Positions 55,082-64,000 of a DNA stretch of 64,000 nt are shown piece by piece; the stretch's first letter is position 1; each line of letters starts with the position of its first letter. Where the stretch lies: contig NZ_AP019860.1 of the NCBI RefSeq assembly GCF_009002475.1, positions 9,377,001 through 9,441,000 on the forward strand. The letters are read 5' to 3'. Source of the DNA: Candidatus Uabimicrobium amorphum. Lineage in GTDB: Bacteria > Planctomycetota > Uabimicrobiia > Uabimicrobiales > Uabimicrobiaceae. Position numbers and translations under genes: made by a program. A model generated the notes under the pieces. It did not search any database and had not been told where the DNA came from. It worked only from the letters and a program-made list of their open reading frames with translations.

Positions 55082-56302
55082 CTAAAAAGACTTGCTTGCT
55101 ATTGCTTTACCACAAACCCATCCACTGCTCCATGCCCATTGAAAATTGTAGCCGCCAATGTCTCCGTGAACATTGACTATTTCTCCTACAACATACAATT
55201 GCGGGAAATTTTTTAATTCCATGGTTTTTAAATCTAATTCGCTAAACTCTACGCCACCACTGGTTACTTCGGCTTTTTTGTATCCAAGAGTATCGGTGAC
55301 TTGAAAATTTTGTGCAAATATATTGTTGAGTAAACTTTTGCGCTGTTTTTTTGTAAGTTGTCCCACGGTTTGTTCTAAGGAGCAACTCATCGCCACTAAT
55401 GTTTCGCCTAAACGGCGTTGGAAAAATTTATGTAGAAAGTTTACAATTTTGGTATTGTGTGGTTGTTGCATTAATTCCTTTTCAAAGACATCGCGTTGGT
55501 ACTCGGGTAAGAAATTTAAGACAAGGGTGGTATCGGTATTCTGTTGTGTAAACCAATGACTAATATTTAAAATTCCCGGTCCGCTGAGTCCAAAGTGAGT
55601 GAAAAGTACCGAATTATGCTCTTGTTGTACTGTTTTCTGCTGTCTTTTTACCATGATTTGACATGGCAATGACAACCCCTTGAGCTTATGGAATAAGATA
55701 TTTTGGGTTTTTACCGGTGTCAATGCGGGAATGGGTTTTTGCATTTTGATTCCCATTTGCTGAAGGTTTTGCCATAGTTTACCATCGCTTCCGGTGTGGG
55801 GATAAGAAAATCCACCGCTTGCTATGACTAGATAATCGCAACAGTACTGTTTGTCTTGTGCCGTAACATTCCACACGCCTTCGCGAAATGAAAATTCATC
55901 CACAACAACAGGATATTCTATTTGCACGTGGAGTTTTTTTAATTTGTTGAGTAGAGTATCTAAAACACTTTTCGCTTTGTTATCAACGGGGAAGTATTTA
56001 TACCACGGTTCTTCTATTTTGGTTTTTAGGCCCTCTTCTTCAAAAAAGTCGATAACTTTTTGCGGAGGGAATTGTTTTATTATTTTTTTGATGGCATTTT
56101 GCGAGGCGCCGTAAAACTTTGGGTATTGTAGTTTGGCATTTGTGATGTTACAACGTCCTCCGCCAGACATCAATATTTTTAAACCCAATCGCGGCGTTGC
56201 GTTTACTACAAGTATGTGCTTTGCCCCATGACTTGCTGCGGCGATTGCGGTCATCATACCGGCAGCACCTGCGCCTATAATAATTGTCGTATATTTTGTC
56301 AT
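55082..56302 (-). CDS. BaiN/HI0933-family FAD-dependent oxidoreductase
   Basis: 406 residues from ATG 56302 (a TTG at 56314 would add four residues). Dinucleotide-binding IIIGAGAAGMMTAIAAA at the N-terminus; MSGGGRCNITNA; LVIASGGFSYPHTGSDG; VTSGGVEFSELDLKTME; and YVVGEIVNVHGDIGGYNFQWAWSSG. This is the HI0933/YhiN family of flavoproteins, some with flavin-dependent reductase activity. Fourteen bp downstream of the start of the giant kinase gene, same strand; may be the operon's leader. Confidence 0.93.
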   Translation of the reverse strand: MTKYTTIIIGAGAAGMMTAIAAASHGAKHILVVNATPRLGLKILMSGGGRCNITNAKLQYPKFYGASQNAIKKIIKQFPPQKVIDFFEEEGLKTKIEEPWYKYFPVDNKAKSVLDTLLNKLKKLHVQIEYPVVVDEFSFREGVWNVTAQDKQYCCDYLVIASGGFSYPHTGSDGKLWQNLQQMGIKMQKPIPALTPVKTQNILFHKLKGLSLPCQIMVKRQQKTVQQEHNSVLFTHFGLSGPGILNISHWFTQQNTDTTLVLNFLPEYQRDVFEKELMQQPHNTKIVNFLHKFFQRRLGETLVAMSCSLEQTVGQLTKKQRKSLLNNIFAQNFQVTDTLGYKKAEVTSGGVEFSELDLKTMELKNFPQLYVVGEIVNVHGDIGGYNFQWAWSSGWVCGKAIASKSF

Positions 56303-56315
56303 ATGAGTTACCAAT

Positions 56316-56347
56316 AAAAAAAGCCACTTCTAGGAGAAATGGCTTTT
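56316..56347 (-). terminator. Rho-independent terminator after PHP hydrolase gene
   Basis: AAAAGCCA-c-TTCT / AGAA-a-TGGCTTTT, one mismatch, loop AGG. On the minus strand it ends with a run of T, so it terminates the gene at 56376-57815. Its mirror T tract also suits plus-strand transcripts. Confidence 0.85.
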
Positions 56348-56375
56348 GTAGTGTCTATATGCACAGATGGAAAAG

Positions 56376-57815
56376 TTACTCTGTGATCCAAATCGGAGAT
56401 GATAGAGCTAAGTCTCCGTCTTCTTGAGTAGCTAGTACATAGTAATACTCAGTAGGTTGTGCTTCTACTTGTAGCTTGAGTTTCGGAGCACTATTTTTTA
56501 CTTCATAGGTTTTGATAATTTCACCCATGCGATAAACATCTACGCGTTTGAAGTTTTCGCGATCCTGATCAGAAAGAGAAATTTCAAGATCCTTTACACC
56601 ACTACGTAAGGTAGAACCCATTTGGGCGTTGTTCATGCGGAAATTAAGTATGAGATTGCGATCTTCTGTTGCATATGTTCTGCGTGCACGGTAAGCATCA
56701 AGAATACCTTCTCTGGTAAGTTCTTTCGCCCATACCGCGACTAGAAAATCGTTGCGCATTCCCCAGTCTTTGTCGTGGTTGTCTTGTCCACCAAGAACAC
56801 CCAAACGCCATCCCTTTTTGTTGGCTTCATCCATATAGTTGGTTTCGCCAGAATAGCCTTTGTTGAAGAAGTATTTGGTGATACCTTTGGACTTACTAAA
56901 CATTTCAAGACCAACCATTTGCTCTACAGCGTAAGAACGAAGTTTGAAATGATCGAATTCTAGTCCAAGGTGATCGCGACCAGGGTGGTTGAAACGCGCG
57001 ATGAGCTCTGGATGTTTGGAGATCCATTTGCACATGTCTTTTACGCGAATTTCTTCGACACAGCTAGTAATATCATTGGCATGGGTAACGGTAATGTGTC
57101 CGAGAATCGGAGAAGACCATTCAAAACCGTGAAGTGCCACAAATTTGCCATCTTCATTGTATTTTGCGGCGGTGTCTTTGATTTTTTGCCACTTGTTGTC
57201 CCAAGGCCATAAAGTGAGTATTTCTGAGTGATCGGAAATACTGAAGAAATCCAATTTGGCTTCATCACGTGCCATGGTATACGCTTCGTCAGGCGTACCT
57301 TCGCCGTCAGAGAAAGAAGTGTGTCCGTGTAGGTTTCCAAAATAAACATTGTATTCTTCATTGTGAATTTGTACAGGGAAACTCTTGCGTTGCTCTGCGG
57401 CTTCTAATTCTTGCTCTTCTGCACGTGGTTGCCATAGTGGTGCAACATCAAGGTTCAAACCGCGTATTAGGCGCATGTTTTTTTCTAGAGATGCGTACGA
57501 CAGCGAACCTTCTTTTTTACTAAGCAACAACGCCAATAATTGGCTACGAGAGATTCTTACGAAACATTTGTCATCGCAGTGATCTCCCTTCATCAAAAGC
57601 TCGATACTTCGCACTTCGTACATGGTAGGGTTTTTGCCCAGTATTTGTTGGAAAAGAGCAACAACATATTGGTCGTTACTGAGTGTTTGTGCGCGAGAAC
57701 CATTATCGAGAGATTGAATGATTTGTTGCATTTCTTGTTTGACACTTACATTTGCCTCATCAGCAAAAAGAGTAACCGAAAGCACTAGCATTAAACATAA
57801 AGCGCTTTTAAACAT
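56376..57815 (-). CDS. Secreted PHP-family (CehA/McbA-like) metallohydrolase
   Basis: 479 residues from ATG 57815 (SD TTTGGAGGCAGAG). Signal peptide 1-17. PHP metal motifs HGHTSFSDG (His163, His165), SDHSEIL (Asp195, His196), FNHPGRDH and GGQDNHDKDW. N-terminal domain ~40-110 has EF-hand/dockerin-like DNGSR and Cys80/Cys84. Homologues hydrolyse phosphoesters or carbamates (CehA/McbA). Exported and metal-dependent; substrate unknown. Confidence 0.85.
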   Translation of the reverse strand: MFKSALCLMLVLSVTLFADEANVSVKQEMQQIIQSLDNGSRAQTLSNDQYVVALFQQILGKNPTMYEVRSIELLMKGDHCDDKCFVRISRSQLLALLLSKKEGSLSYASLEKNMRLIRGLNLDVAPLWQPRAEEQELEAAEQRKSFPVQIHNEEYNVYFGNLHGHTSFSDGEGTPDEAYTMARDEAKLDFFSISDHSEILTLWPWDNKWQKIKDTAAKYNEDGKFVALHGFEWSSPILGHITVTHANDITSCVEEIRVKDMCKWISKHPELIARFNHPGRDHLGLEFDHFKLRSYAVEQMVGLEMFSKSKGITKYFFNKGYSGETNYMDEANKKGWRLGVLGGQDNHDKDWGMRNDFLVAVWAKELTREGILDAYRARRTYATEDRNLILNFRMNNAQMGSTLRSGVKDLEISLSDQDRENFKRVDVYRMGEIIKTYEVKNSAPKLKLQVEAQPTEYYYVLATQEDGDLALSSPIWITE

Positions 57816-57906
57816 ACTCTGCCTCCAAATCTTGGTTATAGTTGTGTTAAATTTTGCTAACTTTATATAATAACAATAAATACCCACAAAACGCAATAGT
57901 TTCTTG

Positions 57907-58092
57907 CTATTCTTCGGTAGGATTTGATGTGACGCTTACTTTCTGTGTTTTATGTTGGTTTTTAGAGGGTGTCACGAGCCGTACTTTAAAATAAAAATCT
58001 TGCGAAAATGACGATGATGGAATATTATCATAAACAACGTTCCCACCATAGTTTCCAAGTTTTTGTGTATAACAGGGAATGAATCGTGGCTT
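57907..58092 (-). pseudogene. C-terminal remnant of a secreted protein
   Basis: A 61-codon frame with no start codon, closed by a stop on both sides (TAA 58093-58095 upstream and TAG 57907-57909). The translation is protein-like, with a beta-rich segment (VVYDNIPSSSFSQDFYFKVR and VRLVTPSKNQH) ending NPTEE, as in the last strands of a fibronectin- or Ig-like domain. I take it as the eroded 3' end of a lost gene. The rest of 57816-58183 is AT-rich with no other feature seen. Confidence 0.4.
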
Positions 58093-58183
58093 TTAGTTCA
58101 CTACTAGAATAACAGCATACACAAAAACGCAAACAGCACTTATAAAATTAATTAATTAGGCCTATGTAGTACAGGAGTTTCGC

Positions 58184-60637
58184 ATGAAATTAAGCGTATG
58201 GTTTTGCCAACTGTTTTTGATTCTCCTCATTGGATGTGGAGGAGGCGGTGGTGGCGGCGGAGAAGGTGTGGAAGCAGGAATTGCTTCACAAAGTGGTACC
58301 ATCCAAATTTCCGCAGATGACCAATTTGTATTCGCGATTAACCAAATAGATAGTGACGAAGCCAACACTCGTTTTGATCGTTTATCCGATTTAGATGGCT
58401 CTTTGTCCATCATCAACGTGGCCGGAGACGTCAATGTGGTAGACGATGAAGTAACAGTAGGTAAAGATCCACGTAGTGTATCGGTCAATGTCGACCGCAC
58501 AACTGCTTTTGTCAGCAATGGTAAAGATGGTACTGTTTCTGTTATCGATTTAACACTCGTTCCTCCCCAAGAAATCGCCGAAATTGTCGTTGGTTCGGAG
58601 CCGCGAGGGACAGCCTTAACACCTAATGGTGATAAATTATACGTTGCCAACTATGGAGACGGTAGTGTTTCCGTGATTGACACCGCGACAAATACGGTTA
58701 TTAATACCATCCGATTAGAATTTGATGGCAATGCTGAAGATCCGTTTGTGCTGGCCAATCCATTTGCGATCAGCGTTTCCAATGATGGCGACGAAGATGA
58801 TGACGACGAGACGGTTTTGGTTGCCGATTTTTTTGCCCGTGGACGCCAAGATCTTGCGTTGGACGCTCGCGAAGGATTTGACGACGGCAAGGAAGGTCTT
58901 GTGGCGGTTATTGAATCGGGAAGTGATACAATTACTGTGGTTACTCAATTTTCTCCTGTAGAAAATACCGGCTTTACAGCAGACCGCACTAATTTTGACG
59001 GCACGGTGTTTGATGGTGGAAACAACGACCAACAAGGTGCATTCTTCAACCAACTGCATCAAATCGTGTTACGTACGGGGACCACACGCGTTTACATACC
59101 AACTATCGCTGCAAGTCCAGAGCCACCATCGCAATTTGATGTGAATACCCAAGCTCTTGTGGCGGTGATGGAGTTGGGAAGCAATGCCGAAGTCGCTAAC
59201 GAACATTTTAATATAAACGATCAAGTTCAGGCAGAAGAACCGGCAATTCCTCCTTTTGACGAGGGAAATGTATTTCGTTTGCAGCGCGCTTTTTCTGGAG
59301 ACACAGTGGCGATGGCGATTAATGCCGAAAAAGTTCTTTTTGTCAGTCGCTCTGGTGCATTTGTGACACGTGGTTTTTTTGTCGGTGACACTGTCAATTT
59401 TAATTTTCAAGATCCCGAGATTCGCATCCCTGTGGGAAATATGCCTAATGGTATCGTGATGAACAGTACCGGTACCAGAGCATATGTTAACTCTGAAGTG
59501 GCAGCAACTACGACCGTAATTAACCTAGATGATAATACCGTACTGGCTACAGTAGAAAATGCGAACCTACCGCCCGTAAATACAACAGAACATCAAATTC
59601 TTATCGGCAAATTAGCTTTCTATACCGGAATGGGTCTTGCTGCCGATGGTCTACTTGATGATAATGTACGCGATATCGACACGCACCGTTTTCGCAATAT
59701 TGCTGCTAATAGTAACTGGAGTTCTTGTGGAACGTGCCATCCCGACGGACTGAGCGATGGTGTGACATGGATATTTGCGACGGGGCCACGACAAACAATA
59801 CCTCTTGACGGCAGTTTTTCTTTTGCTGATCCTGATAACGACCGTCGCGCGATGAATTGGAATGCCATTCGTGGGAGTGTGGTGGATTTCAACAATAATG
59901 CGCGTAACGTTCAGGGAGGATTTGGCTTTACTCCCGATGCCCTACGTGCGGTAGACAGTAACCAGACCGCGGATCTAGTCGAAGATGCCGATGAAGTATT
60001 TAACCATGGCCCTATCGAAAATACAGTAATCAACGGAATTGCCGGAGTATCCGACGCTCTGAGTTCCATGACACTTTTCGTAAAAAAAGGTATACGTACT
60101 TTTTCCAGGTCGACGGATGTTGATCTTGGTGCTGCGGCAAGGGGACGACTTCTTTTTGGAGATAACTGTGCGAGTTGTCATGGGGGAGCAAAGTGGACAT
60201 CTTCCCAGATTTTATGGGACCAACCACTGTTTGATATAAATGGTAATCAACTAGATGATGATGTTACCGTTGTTGGCGCTGATCGTAGCACTTTGGAAGT
60301 TAATGTTGGCGGTGACATAATTCTCATTATACAACAAAATTTTGACACTTTTGACGTCAACAATCCCATTGAGGTGTCGTCTAACGGAGGCGGAGAAGTC
60401 TCCTTGGGCCAAGATGTATCATTTAACCCTCCGTCGTTATTGGGAGTGCGTCATACAGGGCCATTCGGACATCATGGGCGTGCCGATACACTTCAGGAAG
60501 TATTTTTAACTGTCGCGGAAGATGGACTGGAACATCCCGATTTCGGATTAGATGCCAATCAAATAAATGACTTGGTTGAATTTTTGAAGACGATAGACGA
60601 GGATGAGCCTCCATTTGTGATTGTTCGTGAAAAATAA
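58184..60637 (+). CDS. Lipoprotein with YVTN beta-propeller and dihaem cytochrome c peroxidase-like domain
   Basis: 817 residues. Signal peptide with lipobox LLIGC (Cys18) and an 8-Gly run. Propeller ~40-480: YVTN-type repeats (TAFVSNGKDGTVSVIDL, KLYVANYGDGSVSVIDTATN). C-terminal ~490-815: two c-haem motifs CGTCH (Cys515/518, His519) and CASCH (Cys662/665, His666), with FNPPSLLGVRHTGPFGHHGR as in MauG/CCP-like peroxidases. Electron transfer or peroxide handling at the outer face of a membrane is inferred. Ribosome site ACAGGAG. It is followed by an attenuator-like terminator and the porin. Confidence 0.88.
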   Translation: MKLSVWFCQLFLILLIGCGGGGGGGGEGVEAGIASQSGTIQISADDQFVFAINQIDSDEANTRFDRLSDLDGSLSIINVAGDVNVVDDEVTVGKDPRSVSVNVDRTTAFVSNGKDGTVSVIDLTLVPPQEIAEIVVGSEPRGTALTPNGDKLYVANYGDGSVSVIDTATNTVINTIRLEFDGNAEDPFVLANPFAISVSNDGDEDDDDETVLVADFFARGRQDLALDAREGFDDGKEGLVAVIESGSDTITVVTQFSPVENTGFTADRTNFDGTVFDGGNNDQQGAFFNQLHQIVLRTGTTRVYIPTIAASPEPPSQFDVNTQALVAVMELGSNAEVANEHFNINDQVQAEEPAIPPFDEGNVFRLQRAFSGDTVAMAINAEKVLFVSRSGAFVTRGFFVGDTVNFNFQDPEIRIPVGNMPNGIVMNSTGTRAYVNSEVAATTTVINLDDNTVLATVENANLPPVNTTEHQILIGKLAFYTGMGLAADGLLDDNVRDIDTHRFRNIAANSNWSSCGTCHPDGLSDGVTWIFATGPRQTIPLDGSFSFADPDNDRRAMNWNAIRGSVVDFNNNARNVQGGFGFTPDALRAVDSNQTADLVEDADEVFNHGPIENTVINGIAGVSDALSSMTLFVKKGIRTFSRSTDVDLGAAARGRLLFGDNCASCHGGAKWTSSQILWDQPLFDINGNQLDDDVTVVGADRSTLEVNVGGDIILIIQQNFDTFDVNNPIEVSSNGGGEVSLGQDVSFNPPSLLGVRHTGPFGHHGRADTLQEVFLTVAEDGLEHPDFGLDANQINDLVEFLKTIDEDEPPFVIVREK

Positions 60638-60730
60638 ACTGTAGAATGGCGGTGATTTTCGCCTAAGAATGCAGTCAGATACATGTTTCTGAGTCGGAAG
60701 CAAATTTCCTAATCTTGATAGATCAAATAC

Positions 60731-60767
60731 AAAATCTCACTCGTATTACTATGCGAAGTGAGATTTT
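60731..60767 (+). terminator. Rho-independent terminator between cytochrome and porin genes
   Basis: AAAATCTCACT / AGTGAGATTTT, 11-bp stem, loop of 15 bases with a CG/CG extension, TTTT at the end of the stem. Separates the lipoprotein gene from the porin, which begins 20 bp later. Confidence 0.75.
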
Positions 60768-60786
60768 GGTATGCTTGGAGTACTAA

Positions 60787-62514
60787 ATGAAAAAAGTGTT
60801 TGCTGTGTTATTTCTTATTAGTTTTTGCGTTTTTGCCGATGACGGGCAAGATGTGGAAAAACTAAAAGAAGAAGTTGAATTTTTAAAACAAGCAGTGAAA
60901 GCACTCATTGAAAAAGATCAAAAGTCACAAAAGGAAGTACAGACACTCAAACAAGAAATTGAGCAGTTAAAAAATCGCGACGAACAACATACGAAAAATC
61001 ATCAGAACCTTCAGCGGTTACAGCGGGAAGTCGAACAACTCAAAAAAAGCAAAGTCACCAAACCAGACCCTTTTGCCGACGAGTTTACGAATCCTTTTGT
61101 TGAAGAGGAAGAAACAACGCTAGAGGACCCCTTCACTGATTTGTTTACAGAAGAAGATATATTGTTGGAAGATGAGGTTGTGGATGATGATGAGGAGGAT
61201 CCTGACAACATATCGGAATCGACCACGCTCGAAATTGAGGATGATTTTGGCGAAGAAGACGAAACCGAATTTTATTTGCGGAACTCAGGAAAAGATGTAC
61301 AAGGTGGGTATCTTGCGCAACAATCACGACGTTTAACAGACAATGTTTTGACGCTTAGTGGTTTCTTTTCTCTAGAGTATAGTGATTTTCAGACCAATAG
61401 TTCTACTGTTGAGTCTCTATTTCCCAGTGAAGGGACCTTTAATAATTCGCATATAAACCTTTATTTGGATGCGCGGTTTCATGAGAGCTTTCGCTTTTTT
61501 ACCGAACTGCGTTTTCTATATCAGCCATTCACCGAAGTTTTTGAATTAGGACAAGTAAATCGTTCTGGAGAAGTGATTATTGAACGTGCGTGGGCCGAGT
61601 GGGAATATCGCGATTGGTTAAAATTGCGCGGGGGAACGTTTTTCATACCTTACGGTATCTGGAATTTAGAGCACGGTGCACCGATTTTACTGTCGACGTT
61701 TACACCTATTCTACTACGGCGACAAATTTTTCCCGAGCGCACGACCGGTGTACAAGCCAATGGTTTAATTGATTTTGATTTTTTCGATGTAAAGTATTAT
61801 GCGTGGATTGGCAATGGCAAAGTGCAAATTGAAGAGGCAGCGTTGCCTACCCAGGACAATCAAAACAACAAAGCGTACGGCGGAAGAGTCGAAATTCAAT
61901 TTCCTTATACCGGCGTTTTTCGTGAATTGACATTTGGAATTTCTGGCTACACCGGCAAAGTGCAAGGTCAAGAATTCAATGGAGCAGACATCCAAAATCT
62001 CATCGCGCAAGTTTTTATTGCCGAAGGGAATCAGCAAGTGATTGTCGACTTAGAACTGGACGGAGTAAGTGCTATTGGCGAACCTCTCGATGAGTATCGC
62101 GACCGTGCAATTGGTTTTGATTTTCGTTTTCGTTTTCATAATTTCTTTTTCCAAAGCGAGTTTATCGTGAACTTTGTCAAACCACTCAAGACAGCTGTGG
62201 GCCCCGTTACTGGTTTACCAGTCAAGAGTGGCTCTTTTGAGGAATACGGTGGTTACATGCAGTTTGCCTATGAATTTGACATCTCACGTTATAATTTGGT
62301 GGGATTACTAACGCCGTTTGCACGATTGGGTATTGTCCAGGCGAATAACGATGTTGCAAAAGAACTCGGAAGTTTCAGCGAATATACTTTTGGGGTGAAT
62401 TGGAAAGTAAATCCTGCGGTGGTTCTCAAGGCCGAATATATTATCATTCAATTTGCGGATGTCAAAGATCGTGATTTTGGTGCTTTCTTTTCTTCATTTA
62501 ACGTTAGTTTCTAG
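60787..62514 (+). CDS. Outer-membrane porin with coiled-coil N-terminus
   Basis: 575 residues. Signal peptide 1-17 (KKVFAVLFLISFCVFA). Coiled coil ~20-95 (Lys/Glu/Gln heptads: LKEEVEFLKQAVKALIEKDQ), Asp/Glu-rich stretch ~97-165, then a beta-barrel of alternating hydrophobic/aromatic strands (LSGFFSLEYSDF, LYLDARFHESFRFFTELRF, LVGLLTPFARLGIV) ending VSF. The plan is that of phosphate-selective (OprP/OprO-like) porins. The terminal Phe is typical for BAM recognition, indicating a true outer membrane. The next small gene is 7 bp away. Confidence 0.85.
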   Translation: MKKVFAVLFLISFCVFADDGQDVEKLKEEVEFLKQAVKALIEKDQKSQKEVQTLKQEIEQLKNRDEQHTKNHQNLQRLQREVEQLKKSKVTKPDPFADEFTNPFVEEEETTLEDPFTDLFTEEDILLEDEVVDDDEEDPDNISESTTLEIEDDFGEEDETEFYLRNSGKDVQGGYLAQQSRRLTDNVLTLSGFFSLEYSDFQTNSSTVESLFPSEGTFNNSHINLYLDARFHESFRFFTELRFLYQPFTEVFELGQVNRSGEVIIERAWAEWEYRDWLKLRGGTFFIPYGIWNLEHGAPILLSTFTPILLRRQIFPERTTGVQANGLIDFDFFDVKYYAWIGNGKVQIEEAALPTQDNQNNKAYGGRVEIQFPYTGVFRELTFGISGYTGKVQGQEFNGADIQNLIAQVFIAEGNQQVIVDLELDGVSAIGEPLDEYRDRAIGFDFRFRFHNFFFQSEFIVNFVKPLKTAVGPVTGLPVKSGSFEEYGGYMQFAYEFDISRYNLVGLLTPFARLGIVQANNDVAKELGSFSEYTFGVNWKVNPAVVLKAEYIIIQFADVKDRDFGAFFSSFNVSF

Positions 62515-62521
62515 GGAGATT

Positions 62522-62980
62522 ATGATGATACTGCGTATTTGTATTGTGGTGGTATTTTTTGTTGCATGTGAAACTACACAGTATCAACAAAAACAATATG
62601 CCGAGGCACAAAAAAGAACTTTGTATTTTGTGGTCCACGAAACAAATCCATGTGAAAGTGTGACCATAAAACAATTAAAGAAATTCTATTTGGGGAAGAA
62701 AGGCCGTTGGGACCATCTAGTGATGGTGAAGCGTTATGACTATCCTCCTTTGCAAAAGGCTTTTTATGAGCAAGTTTTGCAGATGACCTCTGCAGAAGTT
62801 TCGCGCTATTGGAATTACCAAAAATTTATGGCGGGGCCTGCGCGGCCATTTGTGGTCGCTAGGGCGAAAGATTTATTGGCTATTTTGCAAAAAGAGCCTG
62901 GGGGAATTGGTTATGTAACAACAAAAAATATCCCCAAAAATCTCAAAATCGTAGCACAATTTGACGTGATACGTGAATAG
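62522..62980 (+). CDS. Small PstS-like phosphate-binding lipoprotein
   Basis: 153 residues from ATG 62522 (SD AGGGAGA); a second ATG at 62525. Lipobox FFVAC. The body is a short periplasmic binding-protein-like domain (TIKQLKKFYLGKKGRWDHL, YPPLQKAFYEQVLQ, VSRYWNYQKFMAG, LLAILQKEPGGIGYV), the PBP_like_2 pattern. About half the size of PstS. Adjacent to the porin, which suggests anion uptake. No permease or ATPase gene nearby. Confidence 0.8.
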   Translation: MMILRICIVVVFFVACETTQYQQKQYAEAQKRTLYFVVHETNPCESVTIKQLKKFYLGKKGRWDHLVMVKRYDYPPLQKAFYEQVLQMTSAEVSRYWNYQKFMAGPARPFVVARAKDLLAILQKEPGGIGYVTTKNIPKNLKIVAQFDVIRE

Positions 62981-62994
62981 TTGAGGGAAATGTC

Positions 62995-64000
62995 ATGGAG
63001 ACAAATACGGCAACTATCGAAAAACTAATGGATACACTACAAGGGTTGTGTAGTGTTGCAAAAGGTTCTCTGGAAATAAAAAATGCATACGTTATAAAAC
63101 AATTTAACTTTGAAAATGGAGAGTTCACTTCGTGGTTTACCTCTAACCGCAATCGCCAGATGGGGAACATTGGCTTCTCTCTGTTACAAGAAGGTTTTAT
63201 TTCCTGTAAAAATTTATACAACGCTTTTCTCGAACAAGTGGAGTTACGTCAGCACTATTGTGACATTCTCATCGAGAACCGTAGTTTGTCACCGCAGAAT
63301 TTACAAGTGGCGATTAACGGTTCTATTTTTGAGGAAATTGCAGAAGTTTTTACGTGGAAAGAAATAAATTTCAAAGTTTTGGAACGACAAATAGAGCAGT
63401 CGAGTATGTATGGAAATCCCTACCTTCACTCCTTCAAATTTTCAACTTCCATTGCAAAAATTATATCGCAAATTCCGATGTATCTACAACGGTGGAGTAT
63501 CGTTTGTGAACAATTGCAAAATTTGGATGTTATTCTGCGCATCAATCCTGGTTTAGAAGAAGACCTATATAAATATGTACAAGACCATTATATTTTGTAT
63601 AAAAATGATTTGTCGGGAGATGAAAATAGTATCTTTTTAAATAGTATTTCGCAACGTCTAGAAAAAAACTTATTGTTTTTCGATAAACACATGACTTTAC
63701 GTGAAGTTCTGCCGCTTCTGTCCATGGACCCTCTTGCATTTTGCAGTCTCACTGTGGATTTAGTTAAGTACAATTATCTCTCCGAAGTGTCCGTGGATGA
63801 GATTACTGCTCTTAGTAAAAAAGAAAACAATATGCTGGAGACCAAACGCTTAACTAATGTCGCCCTATCCGTCGAAAATGAATCGACTAGTCACAGACCA
63901 AGTACACCAAAGTACGGGGCAGAAACAGTGAAACTTGATAGTTCACAATCTCTAGAAGAACGTTTTCCCGGTTACGAAATTTTAGAAGAACTCGGACGCG
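62995..64000 (+). CDS. Ser/Thr protein kinase with N-terminal DUF4388-like domains (3' end outside window)
   Basis: An open frame from ATG 62995 (GAGGGA just upstream) runs 335 codons to the window end without a stop. Residues ~10-135 match DUF4388/PATAN-type domains (KGSLEIKNAYVIKQFNFENG, LLQEGFISCKNLYNAFLEQ, LIENRSLSPQNLQVAI, IAEVFTWKEINF). A second, weaker helical domain spans ~140-275. The kinase begins at ~324 (FPGYEILEELGRG), with the Gly loop at the very end. It follows the PstS-like gene by 14 bp and may be its regulator or co-transcribed. Confidence 0.85.
   Translation, partial: METNTATIEKLMDTLQGLCSVAKGSLEIKNAYVIKQFNFENGEFTSWFTSNRNRQMGNIGFSLLQEGFISCKNLYNAFLEQVELRQHYCDILIENRSLSPQNLQVAINGSIFEEIAEVFTWKEINFKVLERQIEQSSMYGNPYLHSFKFSTSIAKIISQIPMYLQRWSIVCEQLQNLDVILRINPGLEEDLYKYVQDHYILYKNDLSGDENSIFLNSISQRLEKNLLFFDKHMTLREVLPLLSMDPLAFCSLTVDLVKYNYLSEVSVDEITALSKKENNMLETKRLTNVALSVENESTSHRPSTPKYGAETVKLDSSQSLEERFPGYEILEELGR

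Overview
The window is protein-dense, low-GC bacterial chromosome with no rRNA, tRNA, CRISPR array or insertion sequence that I can see. The gene content points to a Planctomycetota-like organism: at least six Hanks-type Ser/Thr kinases (two cut by the window ends), two of them giant kinase-TM-WD40 proteins; YVTN and PQQ beta-propeller proteins; a sulfatase-like enzyme with TPRs; GYF_2, DUF4388 and LRV domains; and squalene/phytoene synthase. The low GC together with the very large WD40 kinases suggests a deep, AT-rich planctomycete such as the Uabimicrobium lineage. That placement is inference, not read from a marker gene.

Layout. 1-8443: signalling island (kinase C-terminus, kinase-receiver fusion, APH-like kinase, kinase-WD40, kinase with tail anchor, zinc-finger protein). 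8444-18730: one long plus-strand operon for a group 3b (sulfhydrogenase-type) NAD(P)-linked [NiFe] hydrogenase (HydB, a cNMP-binding protein, HydG, HydD, HydA) with maturation protease, a short HypA-like protein and HypF, C, D, E. The upstream region carries several perfect dyads. 18894-23700: small membrane protein plus ECF sigma factor, Thr-type sulfatase-like hydrolase, tandem Nfu_N protein, small ORF and a membrane protein. 23760-34521: a tightly packed minus-strand unit of eight genes: helical-repeat protein, squalene/phytoene synthase, sigma-54 response regulator, Ig-like/M23-like protein, TonB-like vWA protein, ExbB, GYF_2-ExbD and a PQQ-propeller protein. 34647-41456: lipoproteins, a duplicated orphan pair, uvrB and selO. 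41604-45596: a DUF4062-NTPase-14xWD40 STAND protein. 45637-49425: OYE-type flavoenzyme, membrane protein, DUF374 acyltransferase and nucleotide-sugar dehydrogenase. 49436-55068: giant TPR-kinase-WD40 with a translationally coupled Nudix hydrolase. 55082-57815: BaiN/HI0933-type flavoprotein and PHP hydrolase. 57907-62980: remnant fragment, YVTN/dihaem lipoprotein, porin and small PstS-like lipoprotein. The right edge is a DUF4388-kinase that runs out of the window.

How the genes work together. The hydrogenase block is the only obvious metabolic module and is nearly self-sufficient for maturation, except that HypB is absent and HypA lacks its zinc-finger loop. The 23.8-34.5 kb block looks like an energised envelope machine in which a vWA protein stands where TonB/TolA would be. 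A GC-rich 8-bp-stem hairpin element occurs three times (about 14.0, 19.7 and 34.6 kb) and is the only dispersed repeat family found.
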